From assembly GCF_002811765.1 (NCBI RefSeq), contig NZ_NPDR01000007.1, positions 1 to 64,000 on the forward strand: a stretch of DNA of 64,000 nt, read 5' to 3'. Positions 28,735-37,747 of this stretch are shown one piece after another. The stretch is from Leptospira saintgironsiae (lineage in GTDB: Bacteria; Spirochaetota; Leptospiria; Leptospirales; Leptospiraceae). The notes below the pieces were generated by a model. It was given only the letters and a program-made list of their open reading frames with translations, ran no database searches and had not been told where the DNA came from. Numbering within the stretch: position 1 is the stretch's first letter; each line of letters begins with the position of its first letter. A program made the position numbers and the translations under genes.

Positions 28735-29931
28735 ATGATCACAGCAAGAAAAACGTTTTTACCTTTCGCACTCCCCTCGATTTCCGAAAAAGCAATCGAA
28801 GAAGTGGCGGCGGTACTTCGCTCCGGCTGGATCACCTCAGGACCAAAAGTAAAAGAATTCGAAGAAGAATTTGCGAAATACACTGGAGCAGAATTTGCCC
28901 TGGCTATGAATTCCGCGACAGCAGGACTTCATCTCGCTTTGGAATCTATCGGACTTTGTTCCGAGGACGCAGTGCTTGTTCCTGCAGTAACATTTACAGC
29001 GACCGCAGAGACAGTTTGTTATTTTGGGGCAGAACCAATCCTGACCGATGTTGATCCTATCTTCAACCTGATGACTAAGGCCACCTTAATGGAAACCATT
29101 GAGAAAGAATGTGTATTTTCCAAAGGTAATTTGGTTCATAAAAAAACCGGAAAAACAGTGCGTGCAGTGATGCCAGTACATCTTGCGGGTGCTGTTTGCG
29201 ATATGGATTCTATCAATTCACTCGCGAAAGAATATCATCTTTATGTAATTGAAGATTCCGCCCACGCCTTCCCAGCAATTCACAAGGGAGAAAAGATAGG
29301 CACTCACGGTGATTTCACTGTATTCAGTTTTTATGCTACTAAAGGGATCACTACCGGAGAAGGTGGAATGGTCACCACTCGTCATGCTCACTTCGCAGAA
29401 AGAATGAAATTGATGAGACTTCATGGGATTAATAGAGAAACTTACGGCCGTCCGGGCTGGTATTACGAAGTGGTTTCTCCAGGTTATAAATATAATATGA
29501 GTGATATAGCTGCGGCGCTTGGCCTCGTACAGCTTGCGGAAGCGGAGGATCTTTGGAGAAGAAGGATCCAAATCGCTGAAATCTACCGCTCTGAATTTGC
29601 AGACTTACCTTTTTTACATCTTCCTCTTCCTGCAATCGACGGAGAACATTCTTGGCATTTATTCAGGGTAGAAGTGGATACAGTTCCAGGAAAGATCAAC
29701 AGAGACATCCTATGTTCTGAATTACAAAAAAGAAATATAGGATCCAGTCTTCATTTTATTCCTCTCTACGAGCACCCTTTTTATCAAAGATTCGGATATG
29801 AGAGAAAAGATTATCCGAACGCAGATACAATGTACAAAAGAACTCTTTCTCTTCCTCTATTCGCAGGAATGACTGATGGTGATATAGAAGATGTTGTCAC
29901 TTCTGTGAAAGATATTTTTACAAATCTGTAA
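28735..29931 (+). CDS. DegT/DnrJ/EryC1/StrS (ArnB-like) sugar aminotransferase
   Basis: A 398-residue PLP-dependent aminotransferase. The ArnB-like opening FLPFALPSISEKAIEEVAAVLRSGWITSGP is strong. The PLP Lys is in FYATKGITTGEGGM, and HAFPAIHKGEKIGTHGD and GYKYNMSDIAAALGL complete the family pattern. Such enzymes aminate UDP-4-keto sugars, for example for 4-amino-arabinose on lipid A. No other gene of an Arn or nonulosonate pathway adjoins it, so the substrate is open. GGAGGATTTTGTCTC precedes the ATG. Confidence 0.9.
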   Translation: MITARKTFLPFALPSISEKAIEEVAAVLRSGWITSGPKVKEFEEEFAKYTGAEFALAMNSATAGLHLALESIGLCSEDAVLVPAVTFTATAETVCYFGAEPILTDVDPIFNLMTKATLMETIEKECVFSKGNLVHKKTGKTVRAVMPVHLAGAVCDMDSINSLAKEYHLYVIEDSAHAFPAIHKGEKIGTHGDFTVFSFYATKGITTGEGGMVTTRHAHFAERMKLMRLHGINRETYGRPGWYYEVVSPGYKYNMSDIAAALGLVQLAEAEDLWRRRIQIAEIYRSEFADLPFLHLPLPAIDGEHSWHLFRVEVDTVPGKINRDILCSELQKRNIGSSLHFIPLYEHPFYQRFGYERKDYPNADTMYKRTLSLPLFAGMTDGDIEDVVTSVKDIFTNL

Positions 29932-29981
29932 GAGTAGAATTTACGTTAGAATTGATGCGGGAATCAACATTCCGGCAACTT

Positions 29982-30581
29982 CTACTTAAAGAAAATATAA
30001 AACAAAAACACTTTTACGAAGAGGACTAAAAATCCGTCTTCCAAATCGGAAGCTTCTTCTGCTTTTTCAAAAGAAGAAAGTGCGATGATCCATTCTTCTA
30101 CTTCTTCTGCTATATCAGAATCATCGAAGGCGGAAAGATCTATTTTTTTATAACCTGCTTTCGGGATCTCTACTCCGCATACTAAACACAAGTCTGAAAT
30201 AATATCCAAGGATTCCTCTCGGACCAGTTCCGAAAATTCTCCCATTTCTTTGGTCTCGATCAAAACGGATTGTCCGAGTTCCAACACATCTTCCATCACG
30301 GATTCGGAACCTTCTTCGTCCGCTAAATCTCTCCAAGAGCGTAACGCTTCCAAGAGAAGGTCCGCAAGTTCCAAAACTTTTTCGGAAGCTTCTTTCTTGT
30401 CTTCTTCCGACAAATTCTCAGGAAGGCCTTGTAGCCAGGAAGTTTGGACTGCTTGGATAGCCCCTTCTCCGCTGCTTAAATATCTGAGCAAAAGATAAAC
30501 GAGGGCCCAAACATTCTCCTTATGTTTTTTTCCGGAGTAGAAGTTTTGGATAGATTTGAATTCTTTCAGGGCGAATGCCAT
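29982..30581 (-). CDS. Acidic protein of unknown function
   Basis: A 199-residue, strongly acidic, helical protein I do not recognise. Runs such as NLSEEDKKEASEKVLELADLLLEAL and SDIAEEVEEWIIALSSFEKAEEASD suggest alpha-helical repeats. The C-terminus is short and hydrophobic (LVLFVKVFLFYIFF), perhaps a tail anchor. AGGAGAAGT precedes the ATG. It faces the aminotransferase gene and diverges from the nitrilase gene. A second acidic unknown protein with a similar flavour lies at 51814-52464; I could not show common ancestry. Confidence 0.7.
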   Translation of the reverse strand: MAFALKEFKSIQNFYSGKKHKENVWALVYLLLRYLSSGEGAIQAVQTSWLQGLPENLSEEDKKEASEKVLELADLLLEALRSWRDLADEEGSESVMEDVLELGQSVLIETKEMGEFSELVREESLDIISDLCLVCGVEIPKAGYKKIDLSAFDDSDIAEEVEEWIIALSSFEKAEEASDLEDGFLVLFVKVFLFYIFFK

Positions 30582-30675
30582 ACTTCTCCTAAATTTTTCC
30601 GGGAAGTCGCTTAGACAAGCAGAATGTAAAGAATATCATTTTGCATTTTGGCTGAGGATCTGGAATACTGAGTCT

Positions 30676-31491
30676 ATGCACCGTTTTCTTTTAGGACTGA
30701 TCCAATTAAATAGCGGAACCAATGTGGACTTAAATCTGCAAAAATGTGAGAACTTCATTCGTGAGGCCGCTTCCGAAGGTGCAAAGTTAATTGGGCTTCC
30801 TGAAAATTTTCCTTTTTTAGGATCCGAAAAAGAGAAGTTAGAAAAAGCAGAAGAGATCAAAACTAAAACGATAAATCTTTTATCCGGTATTTCACAAAAA
30901 CTGAATATAACTATACTTGCAGGTGGATTTCCAAATCCTGCGCCAAACGGAAAAGTTTTTAATACTTCCGTTATTTTCGGACCCGATGGAAAAGAAAAAT
31001 TCGAATATCATAAAATCCATTTATTCGATACTGATCCTGGAGATGGTATTGAATATAGAGAATCCAGAACTGTGGAGTCAGGCGAAACTGTTCCAGAAAC
31101 TTACAAAAGTCCAGAACTAGGAAATATCTCGTCTGTAATCTGTTATGATCTGCGTTTTCCTGAATTGTTTCGCGAAATTATGAAGAAGGATGCAGAAATG
31201 ATCTTTGTTCCTTCTGCATTTACTAAGATCACTGGAGAGGCGCATTGGGAAATTTTGTTAAGAGCAAGAGCTATCGAAAACCAATGTTTCATATTTGCTC
31301 CTGCGCAAACTGGAGTTCATTTAAAAGGTAGAGAAACTTACGGACATTCTCTTGTAGTAGACCCTTGGGGAAACATTTTAGGAGATGCAGGAGAAGGTGA
31401 AAAAGTCCTTTTAACTGAAATAGATCTTGAAGAAGTGCAGAAAGTCCGTAAAAGAATTCCTGCACTAAAACACAGACGAATACATTCTTAA
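30676..31491 (+). CDS. Carbon-nitrogen hydrolase (nitrilase family)
   Basis: A 271-residue cytosolic hydrolase with the full E-K-C triad: Glu in GLPENFPFLG, Lys in FEYHKIHLFD and Cys in SSVICYDLRFPELF. The length and motifs fit the Nit1/Nit2-like omega-amidase/deaminated-glutathione amidase branch, though the substrate is not certain. I start at the ATG at 30676 (MHRFLLGLIQLNSG), where the fold begins; the open frame extends 40 codons further upstream without family similarity. Confidence 0.88.
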   Translation: MHRFLLGLIQLNSGTNVDLNLQKCENFIREAASEGAKLIGLPENFPFLGSEKEKLEKAEEIKTKTINLLSGISQKLNITILAGGFPNPAPNGKVFNTSVIFGPDGKEKFEYHKIHLFDTDPGDGIEYRESRTVESGETVPETYKSPELGNISSVICYDLRFPELFREIMKKDAEMIFVPSAFTKITGEAHWEILLRARAIENQCFIFAPAQTGVHLKGRETYGHSLVVDPWGNILGDAGEGEKVLLTEIDLEEVQKVRKRIPALKHRRIHS

Positions 31492-31492
31492 A

Positions 31493-31526
31493 GAATAGAT
31501 TCGATTTCGCCTGAAAGAATCTATTC
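31493..31526. terminator. Inverted repeat between convergent genes
   Basis: GAATAGATTC (31493-31502) and GAATCTATTC (31517-31526) are perfect 10-bp arms around a 14-base loop, directly after the nitrilase stop and covering the MBL stop. There is no T-run, so termination is plausible but weak. Confidence 0.45.
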
Positions 31527-32486
31527 AATCCACTTCGGATATAATCCTAAACGATCTATCACTTCTCCGTCGTGAGCAGGAACAACCTCCAAATTCGGAT
31601 AAGCTTTCAAAAGGGAATGTACTCTGTATATTTCCTTTCCGACGAGTTCCTGATCTCTATCCACAATAGATCTAAGTAATCTGGTTCTATGGGAAGGAAT
31701 TTCAAAACCTTCTCTTGCCCAAGTAATATCTCCCGTAAAAAAGAATCTTTTGCCAGAAGGTAAATTAAGGAACATTCCGATATCTCCTGCAGTATGTCCT
31801 TCCATAGGAACGAATACAACAGAGCCATCTCCGAACCAATCCAGGCTTATGGAATAATTTTCATAAGGTTTAGGAGAAAAACCCAGATTCTTCCATATTA
31901 TGTTTTCTGAATCTAGCTGTTTTGGTAAATATCCTTTTTCCACTCCGAATTCTTGCAGATGTTTTCTACCTTCTTCGGTGGACCAAATCCTTGCTTTAGG
32001 AAAATCTTCGACCCCGCCAGCGTGGTCCCAATGCAAATGAGAAAGAACGATGTCTCCAATCTTCTCCGAATCCATTCCGTTCGTTTTTAATTGAGAAACC
32101 AAAGGATTCGGATTTTCATAAGTAACCATAGGTTTTACATAAAATCTATGGTCTTTATATTGTTCCTGGATTTGAGTTCCAAGACCTGAATCAAATAAAA
32201 ATATGCCTTTGGGATGTTCCACAAGAACAACACTATGATAGATCTGTTTTCTGTGGAAGAGAGGTCCACCTTCGAATATGAATGCGGAGGATGCCTTCTT
32301 CTCCCCTGTTTTAAAGATCGTAAACTTGAGTTTGGCTAGTCCAGAAGGATTTTCCAATCTTGGATCCTTGGATAATTTTTCCAACTCAGGGACTTCTGAA
32401 ACTGCTAATTTAGGAATTCCTAATGCAGTACAAAATACTAAAAGTAAAACGGCGAGTATCGCCGAAAAAGTGATTTTAAGTTTCAT
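31521..32486 (-). CDS. Exported MBL-fold hydrolase, lactonase-like
   Basis: A 321-residue metallo-beta-lactamase-fold enzyme with an N-terminal signal or anchor (ITFSAILAVLLLVFCTALG; the Cys might be lipidated). The metal motif is LSHLHWDHAGG, then MEGHTAGDIG, FFTGDITW and VVPAHDGEV. This layout resembles the N-acyl homoserine lactonase branch; actual substrate unknown. It starts 2 bases after the TetR stop with CGGAGAAATAATT as its ribosome-binding site, so it is co-transcribed with and probably regulated by that TetR protein. Confidence 0.85.
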   Translation of the reverse strand: MKLKITFSAILAVLLLVFCTALGIPKLAVSEVPELEKLSKDPRLENPSGLAKLKFTIFKTGEKKASSAFIFEGGPLFHRKQIYHSVVLVEHPKGIFLFDSGLGTQIQEQYKDHRFYVKPMVTYENPNPLVSQLKTNGMDSEKIGDIVLSHLHWDHAGGVEDFPKARIWSTEEGRKHLQEFGVEKGYLPKQLDSENIIWKNLGFSPKPYENYSISLDWFGDGSVVFVPMEGHTAGDIGMFLNLPSGKRFFFTGDITWAREGFEIPSHRTRLLRSIVDRDQELVGKEIYRVHSLLKAYPNLEVVPAHDGEVIDRLGLYPKWIE

Positions 32487-32488
32487 AA

Positions 32489-33064
32489 TTATTTCTCCGA
32501 AACGAGAAGTTTTGCTGTTTTAGAAGCGGATCGTATCGCGTTTATATTTCGGCTTGTCCTGGAAATCAAAATGGCTCCTTCCAATAAAGAAAGAATGCCT
32601 ACCGCGAGTTCTGAAGACTTACTCTCCTCAAATCCGTTCTTCCGGAAAAACGAATCCAATATGGAGATCCAATCTTGGAAAACTGCAGCGCAAGTAGAGT
32701 TAACTAAAGAAGGTTCCGATGCGGTTTCAGAAGCTGTGGTCATGATCGGGCAACCCTTGGAAAAACCGGAAGATACAAGCCTGTATTCCAAGGCTGAAAA
32801 TATCCTTTGGATCCCGGCCGGAACCGATTTGGCGGAATCCAAAACCGCCTTCAATTCCTTGGCCAATTCGTTGCCGGATACCAGAAGAGCTAAGGAAGCC
32901 AATTCTTCCTTTCCACCAGGAAAATGGAAATAGATAGATCCTTTGGGAGCCTTCGCGTCTTCTACGATATCGTTTAATCCGGTTCCCGCATATCCCCCGA
33001 TTTCCAGACGCTCCGCCATGGCGCGGACCATCTTTTCCTTAGCGATTTCTCCCTTCTGACCCAT
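32489..33064 (-). CDS. TetR regulator, LmrA/YxaF-like
   Basis: A 191-residue TetR-family repressor. HTH about 5-55: AKEKMVRAMAERLEIGGYAGTGLNDIV, KAPKGSIYFHFPGGKEELA. The FHFPGGKEEL form and the C-terminal KGCPIMTTASE motif are typical of the LmrA/YxaF (QdoR) group. The sequence TAGACCGGTC just upstream matches the operator style of that group (TAGA-N-Y-GGTCTA, from memory). It heads a two-gene operon with the MBL hydrolase. Confidence 0.88.
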   Translation of the reverse strand: MGQKGEIAKEKMVRAMAERLEIGGYAGTGLNDIVEDAKAPKGSIYFHFPGGKEELASLALLVSGNELAKELKAVLDSAKSVPAGIQRIFSALEYRLVSSGFSKGCPIMTTASETASEPSLVNSTCAAVFQDWISILDSFFRKNGFEESKSSELAVGILSLLEGAILISRTSRNINAIRSASKTAKLLVSEK

Positions 33065-33087
33065 AGGATCTTTAGATCAGATAAAAA

Positions 33088-33099
33088 TAGACCGGTCAA
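33088..33099 (-). promoter_or_regulatory. Probable LmrA-type operator
   Basis: TAGACCGGTCAA, with the 8-bp palindrome GACCGGTC at its centre, 24 bases upstream of the TetR start. It fits the operator style reported for LmrA/YxaF repressors, so autoregulation of the TetR-MBL operon is likely. Confidence 0.6.
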
Positions 33100-33126
33100 C
33101 ATATTTTTTAAATAAAAGACAAATCC

Positions 33127-34740
33127 TTAGGATTTGCCTTCCAGAATTCCTGCCATATGTTCCCGGACTTCTACGATCAATTCTTCTTTGAGCTTTTGCC
33201 TGATGGCATTGATCTTCTCTTCGAATTTCAGTTTTTCACCCATTTGGCGGTATTGGATATCTCCCAATTCGCGGAAAACGTCGGTTAACATGTTTCCTTT
33301 AAATCCTAAGAAGAAGGCGAACCTTCTATACCAAGGAAATGTATGAGCAAGGCAGCTATAACCTACATTCCGAAAATCTTCGGCAGCGGATTCGTCGGAG
33401 AGTAAAGGAAGAAGTTTGTCCTTATTTTTGAATAACATCAAAAGAAAGCTGAGGCTAGTCATATTATTAAACGCGAATTTTTCAGACAATTCACGGAGCA
33501 TATTTTTGACCAAAACCTTGTCCCATGGGCAAATGAATAACTCCGGACCTTCCGGGCTGTAATATATACAACTCAATAAACTGGAATCATGTTGGACGGA
33601 CTTGATCACTTCCGAATCAAACGGCAGATCCCTTCCGATTGACAAAGACATATAACGTGCCATAGCACCTTTCCCGCTCAGTACAACTTTTTTGAGCCCG
33701 TTCTCCACACTCTTTTCTCTGGCTCCCTTCAGGAACATATCACTTTCCAGAGATTTTTGAGTGATCACTCTGGCTAAACGGAAGAAATCGGAGTACGCTC
33801 CTTTGTTTCCGGAAAGTTGGGTCAGTTTTGCAAACTCTTCCGAGTAAATGGATTTTCGGATCAATAAAGGATCGTTGTTCAATAGACCGGATTCGTCGGA
33901 AAGAATGGTTTCTCGGATTGTGATCAATTGTTCCGCTAATTTAGGATTTTCCGTAACTAATTTAGGGATCACCTTTTTTTCGTATAATTCGGATACTTGG
34001 GTGAATAATGCATCCGCGTCTTGATCGGGAACATGAATATAACCGCAGGTAGAAGTCCTAGTCAGGATCTCTTCTTCTTGGATAAAAGAATGGATGAGCT
34101 TATAATAATCATCCAGCAAATCCTTATGCATTAGGTTTTTATGATATATTTTCCCTAATAATTCTTTGGCCTTGTCCGTATAAGCGTATTTAAAATGAGG
34201 AGTATTCCCATCCGCTAAAGAATATAATACTTCGTTCAAAACAATCTCTCTATCGTTTTGGGATGAGATCTCGAAATTTCGTATCGTACCTGCGGATTTT
34301 CGAGCGATCTGGAAGAATATATCCCTTACTGTCTCTGGACTTCCCTTTTTAGAGGATTTGGCTCCCAATACATGAAGCAGTATCTCCAACTCACCCGTGT
34401 TCTTCTTGGCATAGATCCTGGGAACAACTAATAATAGTCCTTTAGAGATCAATTCACTGATCTCTTCCACAAACTTGTAGTCCAATTCTGTAATTGCAGG
34501 ATACGCGGGGATCTTGCCGGAGTTTAAACCTTCACTATTCGTAGATTCTCCTGCGAGTAACAGGAGTCTTTCCATATCAGGACTGAAATAAGGCCTTTCG
34601 TCATTAGGATAAGAATCTTTGGATTTGATCTGTAAATATGCAGGTCTGAAAGAAGCGAATTTTCCGAACTCGCTAGTCGGCTGGTTTTGTTGATCAGGTG
34701 TCGTCATCGTTTCCATTTGAACATCCCGAAAAGAAATCAA
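33127..34740 (-). CDS. Large protein of unknown function
   Basis: A 537-residue protein I do not recognise. It has no signal peptide or clear membrane helix and is mostly predicted helical. Distinct patches include GKIYHKNLMHKDLLDDYYKLIHSF, SIGRDLPFDSEVIKSVQHD and ENGLKKVVLSGKGAMARY. The C-terminal end is charged and helical (KFEEKINAIRQKLKEELIVEV). The TTG start at 34740 has a good AGGAAG seven bases before it; ATGs at 34716 and 34707 are alternatives. No neighbour suggests a role. Confidence 0.75.
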   Translation of the reverse strand: MISFRDVQMETMTTPDQQNQPTSEFGKFASFRPAYLQIKSKDSYPNDERPYFSPDMERLLLLAGESTNSEGLNSGKIPAYPAITELDYKFVEEISELISKGLLLVVPRIYAKKNTGELEILLHVLGAKSSKKGSPETVRDIFFQIARKSAGTIRNFEISSQNDREIVLNEVLYSLADGNTPHFKYAYTDKAKELLGKIYHKNLMHKDLLDDYYKLIHSFIQEEEILTRTSTCGYIHVPDQDADALFTQVSELYEKKVIPKLVTENPKLAEQLITIRETILSDESGLLNNDPLLIRKSIYSEEFAKLTQLSGNKGAYSDFFRLARVITQKSLESDMFLKGAREKSVENGLKKVVLSGKGAMARYMSLSIGRDLPFDSEVIKSVQHDSSLLSCIYYSPEGPELFICPWDKVLVKNMLRELSEKFAFNNMTSLSFLLMLFKNKDKLLPLLSDESAAEDFRNVGYSCLAHTFPWYRRFAFFLGFKGNMLTDVFRELGDIQYRQMGEKLKFEEKINAIRQKLKEELIVEVREHMAGILEGKS

Positions 34741-35063
34741 TAAATTTCTTCCTAAACTAAAAGACGAAAAGAAGGGATGAATTATTTAGAATTTTAAGAT
34801 AATATAATAAATTAAAAAATGATTTATGTTAAGTACAATTTTATACTCCTTCTAAAATTAGTCCCGGTCTATCATTTTATCAATAAAATATGTCTTATTA
34901 TATTTTCTGAATAGAAACAGTATACTTATCCAAGCAAAAGTATAGAGACCGTTCGTTTTAAAATCTTTCTACAATTTCCGGTATAGCATCGGATGTTGAA
35001 ATTCCCACAAAATTGTAGTAGGAATATGCTTGCTATACATCCATTCGGTTCCAAGATCTCCGC
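34741..35063. other. AT-rich intergenic region with inverted repeats
   Basis: No gene is visible in these 323 bases. Two inverted repeats stand out: TATACTT/AAGTATA (34921-34927, 34938-34944) and GTATAGCA/TGCTATAC (34981-34988, 35031-35038). The second lies just upstream of ppa. A weak TTGTAG (35013) and TATACA (35034) pair could be the ppa promoter, though the 15-base spacing is short. Confidence 0.4.
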
Positions 35064-35603
35064 ATGATACAACATCCTTGGCACGAGGCCAGTCCCGGCC
35101 CAAATCCTCCTCACGAAGTTCATGCACTTGTAGAAATTCCTTCCGGAAGTAAGGCCAAGTTCGAAGTAGATAAGGACTCAGGGCTTATCAAATTGGACCG
35201 GGTACTTTTTGCTTCCGCGCATTATCCTGCTCATTACGGTTTTATTCCCCAAACATTGGGGGATGATAAAGATCCACTGGATATTTTAGTTCTTTGTTCG
35301 GAAGAAGTTCCTCCACTTTGTTTGGTACCTGCGAGAGTGGTCGGAGTAATGAGAATGATAGATAGAGGAGAAGGTGACGAAAAGATCCTGGCTGTCGCCT
35401 CTGGAGACAGAAGTTTCGACGGCATAGAGCATGTATCTCAGCTACCGAATTCTTTTAGAGCAGAGCTGACTCACTTCTTCTCCGTTTATAAACAATTGGA
35501 AAAGAAAGAAGTTAGGGTAGAAGAGCCAGAAGGCCCTGAGGTAGCAAAAGAGCTGATCCTCAGAGCATTAGATTTTTATAAACAGAAGTTCCCTAAAAAG
35601 TAA
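35064..35603 (+). CDS. ppa: Inorganic pyrophosphatase
   Basis: A 179-residue family I soluble pyrophosphatase (PPi to 2 Pi), which pulls biosynthetic reactions forward. The metal-binding signature is GDDKDPLDILVLC. VEIPSGSKAKFEVDKDSG, HYPAHYGFIPQTL and the late AELTHFFSVYKQLE are also typical. Length is normal. It ends 2 bases from the convergent cyclase gene. Confidence 0.95.
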   Translation: MIQHPWHEASPGPNPPHEVHALVEIPSGSKAKFEVDKDSGLIKLDRVLFASAHYPAHYGFIPQTLGDDKDPLDILVLCSEEVPPLCLVPARVVGVMRMIDRGEGDEKILAVASGDRSFDGIEHVSQLPNSFRAELTHFFSVYKQLEKKEVRVEEPEGPEVAKELILRALDFYKQKFPKK

Positions 35604-35605
35604 GA

Positions 35606-37513
35606 TCAGCCTAAGACCTCGTATACTTCGCTGGACTTGGATTTTCCTTTTACTTTTACTTTGCCTAACTTTTTAAAGGAATACTTTCTGCGATTCTTCA
35701 ACTTGCGGTATGTGCTTTCGCTAAGTAGAAGGTTCGCATGAAATTCCTTGGTTAATCCCTCAATACGAGAAGCAAGATTGACTGCGTCCGAGATCACTGT
35801 CCCATCCATTCTTTCTTCTTCTCCAATCGTTCCAAGCATCAATGTTCCAGTATGAAGTCCGATACCAATTTGTATCGGCTCATAATGTCGATCTGCTCTG
35901 GATTGGTTTAGACTTTCCAACTCTCTAAGCATTTCCATCGCAGCATCCAGAGCCTGGTCGGGCAAACTAGGAAAGAGAGCCATAATTCCATCTCCCAAAT
36001 ACTTATCAATGAATCCACCGTGCTTACGGATAATCGGTCCCATCTTCCTCATATAAGAATTTAAGAAATCAAAATTGTCCTTAGGAGTCATCTTCTCAGA
36101 AAGTTGAGTAAAGGATCTGATATCCGAAAATAGGATGGTCATTTCTCTTTGGACCTGATCTCCCAAGCCAATCTCAGTAATATCATTCTTATTCAAAAAT
36201 TTCAAGAATGCTAATGGGACAAATCTACTGTAGGCCTTGTTCACTTCTAACAAGTTGTCTGATAAACGTTCTATGTATAAGAACGCCTGGGAAAACCGGA
36301 AGGAGAGCAGATAAGACTGCACGAATATAAAAACAAATAATCCTAAAGGAAGATAATATCCCGTATTTATCACCGCTTGAGAGTATAAGCTATCATTGAT
36401 CGCAGCTGCAGTTAAAGCAATCACTCCTCCAAGAGCCATTAAAGAACCTTCTGCTCTTGTTTTGACCAAACGGACCAATACAAAGAAGATCCACAATATT
36501 ACGAAAATTAAACATACTTGGAAAGGGATCAAAGTATGAGTATAAATACTCGCAGGAGTAACCACTACGATCGCTGATACAATCAGGTTAAACCCAATGA
36601 AAAATTTTCTTAACTTCGCAGAGAATGAGTGCGGATACAACGCATCCAGATAATAAACAAAAAATGGAACGGCCAAGTAGAAGGAAATATATTCCAGCTT
36701 ATTAAAAAATTCCCAAGGTAAATGAGGAAATTTTAGGATCAGGAATCTTTCTCCTGTTACAAATATCCTGAGGCAGATGCTCGCGCAAAATGCTCCGAAA
36801 AACAGCCCGGTCATGTCCCTTCTTCTTAAAGAATACAAACCAAAATGATATAAGGCCATAATGATGATACTTCCGAACAAGAACATCTCACTAAAAGAAC
36901 TGTTGTCTCTGAAGTTTAGAAGGTCTACTTCTGTCCCCATTCTAAGAGATTCCCAAAGTCCTCCCTTATAATGATCAAAATTAGAGATCTCTACTTGGAG
37001 TAACATCTCCTTGTTAGGTTGCCCGATCGAAACATAAAGTGGAAGATACTGTGGACGAGACGAGTTTGGATCAGGGCCCACCACTCCATTTCCCATGATC
37101 TTCTTCCCATCCAAATAGATAGAAGCAGCAGTTCCAGCTCCTTGGAAATGCATCATCAGCCTTCCTTGATTTTGGCCTGGAATAATTTTTAAAGTGTAAG
37201 TGCCATATCCGAAAGCCATCAAAGGATTCATACCTTCTAACTTTGGGATTTGATTCCAGTTACCCGGAATATTTACTATATGAGTTTGAACATCTTTAGA
37301 TCCAAGATCTGGTCTAGAAACCCCAAGTTTCATCCATTGGAATTTCCACTCTCCATCCAATTTTACGATCCCGTCTTCTGCGAAATTCCAATCTCTTAGA
37401 TCCAAAACTCCGTTTTCTGCAAGAGGAGAAATTTTAGATGAACTTTTGTTTCGACAGGAGAATAACGTTAGGACCAAAAATAGTAAGAGTGGAATGACTT
37501 TGAGAGATTTCAT
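35606..37513 (-). CDS. 7TM-DISM lipoprotein adenylate/guanylate cyclase
   Basis: A 635-residue receptor cyclase. A lipoprotein-like signal ends in TLFSC (Cys20). An extracytoplasmic jelly-roll domain follows (about 40-215: DLRDWNFAEDGIVKLDGEWKF, HFQGAGTAASIYLDG). Seven membrane helices of the 7TM-DISM type (about 220-410) come next, and then a class III cyclase domain (about 440-620: ILFSDIRSFTQLSEKMTP, KYLGDGIMALF, IGIGLHTGTLMLG, VNLASRIE). I start at the ATG at 37513, where the lipoprotein signal begins; the frame is open a further 30 codons. The ligand is unknown. The SpoIIE phosphatase at 48491 has the same sensor. Confidence 0.9.
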   Translation of the reverse strand: MKSLKVIPLLLFLVLTLFSCRNKSSSKISPLAENGVLDLRDWNFAEDGIVKLDGEWKFQWMKLGVSRPDLGSKDVQTHIVNIPGNWNQIPKLEGMNPLMAFGYGTYTLKIIPGQNQGRLMMHFQGAGTAASIYLDGKKIMGNGVVGPDPNSSRPQYLPLYVSIGQPNKEMLLQVEISNFDHYKGGLWESLRMGTEVDLLNFRDNSSFSEMFLFGSIIIMALYHFGLYSLRRRDMTGLFFGAFCASICLRIFVTGERFLILKFPHLPWEFFNKLEYISFYLAVPFFVYYLDALYPHSFSAKLRKFFIGFNLIVSAIVVVTPASIYTHTLIPFQVCLIFVILWIFFVLVRLVKTRAEGSLMALGGVIALTAAAINDSLYSQAVINTGYYLPLGLFVFIFVQSYLLSFRFSQAFLYIERLSDNLLEVNKAYSRFVPLAFLKFLNKNDITEIGLGDQVQREMTILFSDIRSFTQLSEKMTPKDNFDFLNSYMRKMGPIIRKHGGFIDKYLGDGIMALFPSLPDQALDAAMEMLRELESLNQSRADRHYEPIQIGIGLHTGTLMLGTIGEEERMDGTVISDAVNLASRIEGLTKEFHANLLLSESTYRKLKNRRKYSFKKLGKVKVKGKSKSSEVYEVLG

Positions 37514-37707
37514 ATTATCGATTTGAAATTGGACGATTATCGCCTTTGTTTTCCTCAGATCGGAAGAGGAATTTCCCGATCCTTCTAGGGAAAGCGGGAG
37601 CAATACTAATAAAATTTCGAAATCAATTAAATCAGAAATTTAGGAATTCTGAGGGATTTTTGGAAAATTTTTCCGGTGAGAATCTATAACTCTCGTTCGA
37701 TGAAAAG

Positions 37708-37740
37708 TAAAAAAAGGTCTCCCGGTTGGCTCCGGGAGTT
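37708..37740 (-). terminator. Intrinsic terminator of the hydrolase gene
   Basis: On the minus strand CTCCCGG (37738-37732) pairs with CCGGGAG (37725-37719) around a 6-base loop, and an ACC-T-run follows (37718-37709). It ends the alpha/beta-hydrolase transcript 8 bases past its stop. Confidence 0.85.
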
Positions 37741-37747
37741 TTGTACG

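Noticed and set aside
28728..29054. 108-codon plus-strand frame overlapping the aminotransferase
   Set aside because: It is out of frame with a strong, fully motif-supported gene and has Arg/Ser-rich shadow composition.
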